A DNA stretch of 64,000 bases. Source: Mauremys mutica. Taxonomy: Eukaryota; Chordata; Testudines; Geoemydidae. The stretch is taken from positions 7,595,053 through 7,659,052 of the forward strand of contig NC_059079.1 of assembly GCF_020497125.1 (NCBI RefSeq). Reading direction: 5' to 3'. Of this stretch, positions 56,553 through 64,000 are shown in pieces. How positions within the stretch are numbered: the stretch's first letter is position 1; each line of letters starts with the position of its first letter. The translations under genes and the position numbers were made by a program. Under the pieces are notes generated by a model. That model saw only the letters and a list, made by a program, of their open reading frames with translations, searched no databases and was not told the origin of the DNA.

Positions 56553-56852
56553 TTATTTGAACTGCTGACTACACCTCCTGATAAGACCGCCCTTCGAGGA
56601 GCCAGTCACCGAGGTACAGACAGACATTCCTAGATGATGGAGGTAGGCGGCTACAACTACCATTATTTTTGAGAAAATCATTGGGGCGGAAGAATGGCTG
56701 AAGGGTAGGAATTGGTAGTGAATGACTATGAAATGAAGAAATCTTTTGAGAGAGGAATAAATTGCAAGACATAAGTAAGCATCTTTGAGGTCAAGAGTTG
56801 CAAACCAGTCCCTGGTCTTGGGGGAGGAAATTATAGCTGCTAGGAACAACAT
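56553..56852 (-). pseudogene. DIRS reverse transcriptase remnant
   Basis: WFATLDLKDAY is RT palm motif A. LPFSHSSAPMIFSKIM follows as motif B. In a shifted frame the active-site box reads YLGDWLLEGRSY, with Gly replacing the first catalytic Asp of YLDD. Both defects make it inactive. Confidence 0.85.
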
Positions 56853-57622
56853 TCTGAATTTCAGATGTCTTGACGTATTTAATCAACTGTTTGAGATCTA
56901 CTTTTGGCCTCTAACCCATTTTCCTTGGGTAACAGAATATACCTTTGACAAAGCCCTTGTCCTTTGGGCTGAAGTGGAACTGGTTTTATAGCCCTCTGAC
57001 TTCACAGGGATGTGATCTCGTGTCAGCAATTGATCGTGAGAAGGTCCCTGAAGAGAAAAGGAAAAGGCAGGTGGAAGGGCAGGATGGAGATAAATTGGAT
57101 CATATAACTAGAAGTAACAGCGACTGATACCCATTTGTCTGATGCATGGGAGACAGTAACCTGTTGGTATAGCGAGAGACAGTGTCCAAGTTAAGGGAAA
57201 AGGGTGGAATAGTGTAGCCAAGAAACCCTATCAGGTGGTTCAAACTCCTGACCAAACCCACAAAAGTGAAGTTTGGGAAATGTTGATCGGCTCGGATGAA
57301 GTATTCAAGTTAGTCACTGGTTCCTTTTTAGAAAATCTTGACCTCTTAGCCGGCAGTTCAGATGGTCTACGGAGGGTGGAACATTAAGCAGGATGGGATC
57401 TTTGCACGGATTGAGTCCTGTTGAATTTCTTTTTATTTGCAGGCATGTACATCTCCAGGAACTTAAGTGTGGACCTAGAGTCATTTAGGGAATGAAGTGA
57501 GCTGTCTGTGTAGTCCACACATCACTACTGCAGTGGAAATAGACCTGGATGCAGTGTCGCCCACATCAAGTAAAGCCTGCAAAGATGTCTTTGCCACGAG
57601 CTGACCCTCCTTTATTATGGCG

Positions 57623-58220
57623 CTATACGGATCTCGGTAAATGGTCAATGAAAGCATTAAACATCTCATAATTCAGGTAGTTACATTTCAACATCAGTGC
57701 TTGGTGATTCACAATCCCAAACTGTAATGTTGCCAAAGAGTAGCTTTTCTGACCAAAAAACTCCAGCCACTTCTGGCCCTTGTTATACGGGGTAGCTTTA
57801 GAAATATGCTGACTCCCACTTTGATTAACTGTGTCCATGACTAGAGAATTTGATGCCGGATGTGAAAACAAAAACTCAGAATCCCTGGCTGGGGACATAG
57901 AATTTTTTATTGGCATCCTCGCACGTAGGAGGTGCCACTGCTGGAGTTTTCCAGATGGTCTGGGCTGGCTCAAGGAGAGCATCATTAATTGGCAGTGCCA
58001 CCTGTGCTGAAGTAGAAGTCTGCAATATGGCCAGGAGCTTGTGAAGGGAAGGTGGGTGAGAAAGGACCGAAGGCGCTGCACTCATAGTCCTATATAGACT
58101 CAGAATGGGGCATGTGGATGTGTATGGTGCAGGCAAAATCTGACTGGGCACTGCTACCAAAAATCTCCGATCAGAGGCACAGGTGCTTGTGCACCTGAAG
58201 TGAGGCACCCACAAGGACAC
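57623..58220 (-). pseudogene. DIRS gag-like ORF remnant
   Basis: Two overlapping frames read ALPINDALLEPAQTIWKTPA, then SEFLFSHPASNSLVMDTVNQ and SYSLATLQFGIVNHQALML. These match the gag-like first ORF of turtle DIRS elements as I recall it. A frameshift near 57900 joins the two frames. Confidence 0.7.
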
Positions 58221-58250
58221 ACCTCAAAGAAGACTAGCTTCTTTTAACAG

Positions 58251-61200
58251 ATGTCTTAGTTTTCTGATGACTCACTGAAAACTTCAGGTGAAGAAATCTT
58301 GGAGAGCTAGTCTATAAAAACCCAAAACACATACAGTACAGAGAACCTGGAGCACTTTCCTCATCAAATGAGTTTAAAGAAGTTCAAATTCTGAGCCTAA
58401 AAATTCTCAGTGTCTTCATTACCTGAAGCGTTCCACATCATCCGCTCCATCTGACATTCTCAAGGGACCAAGCTGAGGCTTCTATCCTTCTAGCTGGGAA
58501 GCTAGATAATGCTGATCCTTAAAGAGCTTGACACTTCCACCTCTTAATAACTACAGGGCAATGCTGAGGGATTTTTAAAGTGACTGCTATTTAGCAAAGA
58601 GCCTGACTCGTGATTGCGACTCACTGTTTGTATTTGCACAAACTAAGTTTCTGCCCCAGTGGGAGTTGAGACAAAAGTAGCCTCAGTTTGACTTACTAAA
58701 AGAAAAGTGATTAAAATATTACGCTGATTACATTTTGTGTCACACACAATACCAAAAAGGCAAATAAAGTCTGGTTAGAATACTCCTGGGCTATGACAGT
58801 CCAGGGGAGGGAAAAAAGAAATAAAAAAGACTGATGCAATAAAGTCTAATTCTCTCTTAATCTATCCCATTATTTCTAGATTTGAGTAGGCAGTTTTCCT
58901 TTAGGAGGTAAAATGGTGGTGGTGGAATTATGCCATCCTACTGTCACTAACACACCACTTTGTGGATGGCAAAAGATAAGGACTGAGCAAGAAAATGCTA
59001 TTTAAAGCTCTGCTCAGGAAACTAGAAATTTGCATTTGATAGAAGGGATTTAAATTGTATTAGAAGGCAAGGTGCACTAAACAATCACAGTTTATTACTA
59101 TGTTGGTTCACTGCCTGAGACTATACTTATCGCACACTGCAGTAGCAGAGGAAAGTGCAGAGAAGACTGATTCGAGCTACATGCATATTAATAGAAGGTT
59201 AGCCAAGCACACGAACAGGAGAGGGGGCCAAACACTTGTTTTAAAAGTGGCTTGCAGATTTCAAATGGACAGAGCTGTGTAACTTGACTCTTAAGTCACA
59301 TTTTGCATACAAGTTTCCCCCTAGCAACAGAAATGGATTCCAATACAGGGTTTGGAAGAAAACCCTTAGCTATGTCACGGTGTACATATTACAGGCCCAA
59401 TCCTGCTATCAGAGAGGTGGTTAGCTGATACTGATGATACTAGCTGATTCTAAGAGGCAAAACATCTACACACGATAGGAGTGGGGCCAAAGGGTGGCCA
59501 TTCAATTTATAGCACAAGTTACGTTATATAGCAAAACTTCATATGGAGAATATTCCTATCCAGCAAAATTCAAATATGAACGCTTCTTTTCCTTTCCCGT
59601 TCTTCCTAAAGGAAGCCCAGACTAAGCAAGCCTGTAGGTTCCCCCAAAATTTAAAGAACCAGGATTGCCACCTGTCAATCAAGCTAAAATGGAACTTAAA
59701 TTACAGCCTCGTCTTTCTCACCAAACGCCTGCCCCTTTAGCCCACACTTTCTTTCTATCCTCCAACTCATTATCCTGGCTTCTCATGGTGGGTCTCTCTC
59801 CCGTCTTCCCCCATTCCTCAATTCTCTGGCTGCACATGTGGGGCTGGGATCTCCAGTCTCACACACAAGGACATGGCACCTCTGTATGTTCAGCACCTCC
59901 CATGTGTTTAATTGGGCTCAAATTAGTAACTAATTGGCTGAACCACCAGAGATGGGTAGTGGTGAGTAGCACTCCTATATCAATGGAGAGAGAATGGGCC
60001 AAGGTGCAAAACAAAGGATAGCAGGTGATATCCAAAATATTCTTAGTCCCTACACCACAATTACCCCTGTCCTGCTGAGACTGTGAAGGATGCTTGCGGC
60101 TGCTAAAAATTTTTAGACAACAGGAAGCAGTCAAGGTGAGGCACACAGAGTGTGTGCATACACAGCACACGCTTCATGTCCTGCAGGTCTAGCATGCCTA
60201 GGGCAAACACCAGCTTTGCTCTGGTTATCTGAACAGTAGTAAAGTGTACACTTACAGTTTTCACTCAGCTATGACACTGGGGTCAGGCCAGGAGGGAGTA
60301 CTGAACATGGGCAGGAAGACAGGACTCATGGCTGAGTGCTCATTCACATCAGAAAATCATTTCAACCTGCACTTGCATTGTAGATTTTGGTTGGGTAACT
60401 CTAGGTCACATGCTGGCAGAGAGCCAATCAAATTCTGCCTTGGCTTTTTATGATAAGTGGCCTTCCCGGTTTCTTCCTGCCATCTTTTCATTGGTCAATT
60501 TTATCTATTAAACTATTGTAGTACAGACCAATAGGGACTGGAGCCACAGAAAAGCAGCCCAGTTTAATGGCTGAGCGCAGGGCTAGGATCCAGAAACTTG
60601 TACATTCTAAACCCTGCTGTGCTGGTGAGTACCAAGCTTTGGATAAGTCTGTGCTGTACATGTCCATCTCTAAAAAGCGACTTAATAATGCTTCTCTACA
60701 TTATAGGAAGTTGTGAGGATTAAATAACTGGTTAATCTTTATTTTGCACTTTGAAAATCTAAAGCACTGCAAGGGCCAAGCATGATCAAGGCCAGGAACA
60801 CGGAGCTGTTAATCCAGCAATTGGTTTAGCTGTTACCAGGAGCAAAAATGCCTGTATTCAGTACATTTCCTTCAAAAGCCCCCTTTCCTGAAGCTGCGTT
60901 GCACAGCTTTTCAATATGTTCTCTACCTGACTTACTCATTCACTGGCTGCTTCCTTAAATCAATTAGGTTATCTTAGTATTAAAGCACGGATTGCAGTAG
61001 GCCAACATTTAGTCTATCCCCGTATGTTGGCAGGTTACAGTCCTAGATTTCTGCCATCTGTACAACTAGTTTTATCCTTTGTCCAAAAGCAAGATGTAAG
61101 ATGGCACTAGTGTAACTGAATCTGTCCCAGCTGCCTGCTTCTGTAGCGAATGCGCCAGGATACATATTTCCTTTTGAAATGGGAGAAACAAGCGGGAGAT

Positions 61201-61960
61201 GGACATGCTTGCCCTTTTAAATCACTCAGATGGGCAGCTTGCCCTGGTCTGTTAATGTGGGAGCTGTTCAATGTGAGGCTGAAAAGGTTCCCTCTCCTGG
61301 GAAAGCTTCCAACTACTGCCGAACATTTGGTGGCCTTTAACGAAAAATGCAATTTCTGCCAATACATCCCCAGCAGGCTAGTAAGGATGGGCTCCAAATG
61401 TGGTGGGATTGTGATGCAGGGACTTCATAACGCTTGCATGGGGCATCTGGCTTTAGCTGACGAGCTCCGAAAATGATCCTGGAAACTTTTAGAGATCGTT
61501 ACATTGGGATGCATGAAGAAGAAGAGATGTTTTCTTACAATATATAGATAGTTATTTTCAAAAGAGCTTGACGTTAATAGAAATTTCATGGCTGAGACTG
61601 CTGAGAAACACTTTCAACACAGCTACAGGGTCACTATCAGAATTTTTCCCTTCTCCATTTCTACACCTGGAATGAGCAGACATTGTCCTTCTAAAAAAAT
61701 CCCAAACAGACAGTATCGTACTATGATCATCTCACTAGCTCTTTAAGCACTGGGGCAGGTTTCACTTTCAAGCACTTATATTTAAATTGCTAATAACTAA
61801 AACAGAGTTGGCTGCAATCAAAGCCTGCATTGATGATGGATAGGAACATCCACTTTACTCAGCGCCTGCTTCAGAACTGAAAAGGACGAAGAGGGGGTGG
61901 GTGAAATAGCACCATCCTAGCTTCTTAAGGGAACAATGCGCCTGCTTAACTTTAATTGTT
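58251..61960. other. intergenic, no gene recognised
   Basis: AT-rich sequence. A decayed MIR-like SINE lies at about 60550-60780 (GCTGAGCGCAGGGCTAGGAT, GTTGTGAGGATTAAATAACT). A longer 3' UTR of the minus-strand gene could extend into this region. Confidence 0.4.
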
Positions 61961-61972
61961 TTGGATTTTCTT

Positions 61973-61978
61973 TTTATT
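61973..61978 (-). terminator. candidate polyadenylation signal of the minus-strand gene
   Basis: AATAAA on the minus strand, about 170 bp past the stop of the probable SPATA6 exon. It would define a short 3' UTR. Other minus-strand AATAAA hexamers exist further on, for example at 60738-60743, so a longer UTR is possible. Confidence 0.3.
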
Positions 61979-62146
61979 TTAACATTTTGCTTTTGGGGTC
62001 CCAGCCTCAACACCCCACTAGCCCGTAAGAGTTCTTCCCAGTGAACATTCCCTGTTAAAAAATAGAGTACAAATATTTGTTACACAAAAATAATTCTCAT
62101 TAAAAATAGTAACCTTGTGCACTGTACACTTCTGGTTGTATTGCTA

Positions 62147-62359
62147 TCAGGAGTGTATTTTTCTTTTTGAAATGGTGCCACAAGCTTTTTTGTACATGTT
62201 TCTGTATATTTTCTCCAGGCTGTCTTCAAAGATAGCTCTGTGGGGTTTTCCTTTATACACAGCTGCACGGTTGGACCAATATTCACCATTATCCAAGTGA
62301 ACGGTGGTGTTCTGCTGAGCTGATGAGCTGTTAACATAAGCAAAGCCAAAATGATCAGT
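62147..62359 (-). CDS. SPATA6: terminal coding exon, probable SPATA6 C-terminus
   Basis: Minus-strand exon of 70 codons plus stop. A strong acceptor (pyrimidine tract TTTCCTCTTCTCCTCAG) ends at 62360. The translation begins TDHFGFAYVNSSSAQQN, continues VHLDNGEYWSNRAAVYKGKP and HRAIFEDSLEKIYRNMYKKA, and ends in KRKIHS. From memory this resembles the C-terminus of SPATA6, a protein of the sperm flagellar connecting piece. SPATA6 is the neighbour of SLC5A9 on human 1p33 and is transcribed convergently, which supports the call. Upstream exons would lie to the right, beyond or near the window edge; none was recognised between 62360 and 64000. A wrong family assignment is possible because only one exon is seen. 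Confidence 0.7.
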   Translation of the reverse strand, partial: TDHFGFAYVNSSSAQQNTTVHLDNGEYWSNRAAVYKGKPHRAIFEDSLEKIYRNMYKKACGTISKRKIHS

Positions 62360-64000
62360 CTGAGGAGAAGAGGAAACGTGAGTCTGCAAATGCAGTGTGA
62401 ACCCAGATACAGTGCTGAGAAACAGTGACATTTTACAAGTAGAAATATAATTATACCGCAATTATTCTAAGAAACAGAAGCCCATGTTATTAAAATACAG
62501 AAGACTTAGTTCATGTAACCAAGTACACTTTATAAATACCTCTGCAATAGAGGCAGAATTCGTTCTGGAACAGAATGTGGTTGCTTTACTGTGTTTTGAT
62601 TGGCAGTGTGACTAGGCATTGAGCCCTATGCAGCAGCTACATAGGATGTGTGTGTCCTTTGAAGGTCAAAATGTAACCATAAGCAGCTATTTCAATATGA
62701 AGACAATCTATTCAAGGTAAATTAAATGACTGCATTTGCAGCTATCATGTGTTATATCCTCACCATCTCAGGTTAAAAATATATTTTACCAAATACATTA
62801 TGATATAATGGCAATGGAATGTTACTTGTTTCTTCCCATTATGTGTCAGTGTTTTAATATTTGTAAGAAAAGATTTTCATATACCAGTAGCTTCCAGAAT
62901 TCATTTTCCTAGAACCATCAAGTAGAATTTATCCTCTGAAAGTCTTCATTACCAAGCACTGACAGATTTTAATGCATTTATATATCCAAGCTTCATGGAT
63001 TGTTTGCTTTATGTTAGAACCTTTGAAATAAATGATTGCATTATAATAAAACCACCAGTTTGATTTTGTATTATATTATATTTGAAATTAGATCATCAAA
63101 AATTAAAAAGGTAACAATCAGTTCTGGGGTAAATTTTTCAAACACGTCTAAATGAGTTAGGTGTTTTTGAAATGTTTACCCCTGTTCTCTAAAGGTTCAG
63201 ATCCCAATCCTACCATCTTCTGGATGGGAAAATAAACTGGACATGTGACGTTTACTGGTGGCCATTTTTGTCTAGAAAATGGAAGTAAGATTTGATTTTA
63301 CAGGAAAATTTCAAAAATGTGTTGCTTATGCATATATTGATCAAGTCACGAAACACCACTCCAGCAGGGTGACAGAATTTCCAGATCTTAAAATTCTGTC
63401 TTGAAGTTAATATGTATTAAACAATGAGTGAACCAACGTATGTGACATTATTCATGAGGGTATTTTTAGCTAGCTACAGCATCTTGTACTGAGGTTTCCA
63501 CTGAAAGGTACACTTAAAACAACGGGAATGAGGTGGGGAAGGATGAGAGATTTAGGGCCAGATCACTAAACCCTGGTTTCGCTTTTTGCACATGATAAAC
63601 CAGAGGTATAATCTTCCACTTACAGTTATATGCTGGGGCACAAACAATGTAATTTGGAAGCCAGTCTACATGCTATAGAAACAGGGAGTTGAGTGAAAAA
63701 TGGCATCAGCTGTGCCCACAATTGTGGGCTCAAGGCTGAAAATGCATAAAGGCCATCTTGACACTTAATCCCCCCCCACAAAAACAGGCCCAGGTAATTT
63801 AAATCAATTGACTATTTGCAGTAAATTAAACATACCTTTCCTTACCATCCAGGGAGAACTGCACTTTACAGCTTTGACTCGTAAGAAACCAACACACAAG
63901 GAATGTCAATCAACAAGAGATTCTCATAGTCCCATACTGAATTTGGACAGTTCTATAGAACTGGAGGCCTCCAGGATTTGGGGCTAGGTCATGATACCAG
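62360..64000. other. probable last intron of the minus-strand gene
   Basis: AT-rich sequence with no recognisable exon on either strand up to the window edge. Its identity as SPATA6 intron depends on the call at 62147-62359. Confidence 0.4.

Larger units (their letters stand above)
54016..58250 (-). mobile_element. DIRS-type tyrosine-recombinase retrotransposon relic
   Basis: Minus-strand element of about 4.2 kb. In order it holds gag-like, reverse transcriptase, RNase H and tyrosine recombinase remnants, then a terminal inverted-repeat region at 54016-54300. This order and the recombinase in place of a DDE integrase define DIRS elements. Multiple frameshifts and stops show it is inactive. 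The 5' terminus near 58250 is not clearly preserved. Confidence 0.85.

Overview
This is vertebrate nuclear DNA, most likely from a turtle. Coding sequence comes as short exons bounded by GT/AG signals. The interspersed repeats form a chelonian-type set: several antisense CR1 3' ends, a tRNA-headed SINE ending in ATT repeats, SINEs with CR1-like tails, hAT, Harbinger and mariner miniature elements, and a decayed DIRS retrotransposon. A crocodilian cannot be fully excluded from sequence alone. There are no prokaryotic features and no CRISPR.

Layout. Positions 1-6458 are upstream flank with repeats and a candidate conserved block at the left edge. A near-perfect HNF1-type site lies at 6459-6471. 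A complete sodium/sugar cotransporter gene, SLC5A9 (SGLT4), follows on the + strand. It has fourteen coding exons from ATG 6544 to TGA 40407-40409 and predicts 670 residues. Its introns hold most of the transposon relics; intron 12, at 8.6 kb, is the largest. From 40410 to about 42300 come the SLC5A9 3' flank and a minus-strand hAT transposase pseudogene. Positions 42300-54000 are intergenic, with one nested repeat block (45.8-46.6 kb) and otherwise mostly unique sequence. Positions 54.0-58.25 kb hold a minus-strand DIRS-type retrotransposon relic with gag-like, reverse transcriptase, RNase H and tyrosine recombinase remnants. At 62147-62359 lies a minus-strand terminal coding exon that resembles the C-terminus of SPATA6. 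The two genes would then converge tail to tail, as I recall for human 1p33.

How the genes relate. SLC5A9 is the only complete gene. It is expected to carry Na+-coupled mannose/fructose-type sugars across an apical epithelial membrane. The HNF1-like site about 73 bp upstream of the ATG fits the known HNF1 control of SLC5 transporters in kidney and gut. SPATA6, a sperm protein, is a neighbour with no functional link visible here.

Most notable for follow-up: the HNF1 site, a weak exon 10 splice donor, a NAGNAG acceptor at exon 14, a hammerhead-ribozyme-like core next to an antisense Penelope-like relic in intron 5, hAT elements with intact 8-bp target duplications that date nested insertions, and a palindromic pair of tRNA-like heads in intron 12. 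I found no convincing new multi-gene system.
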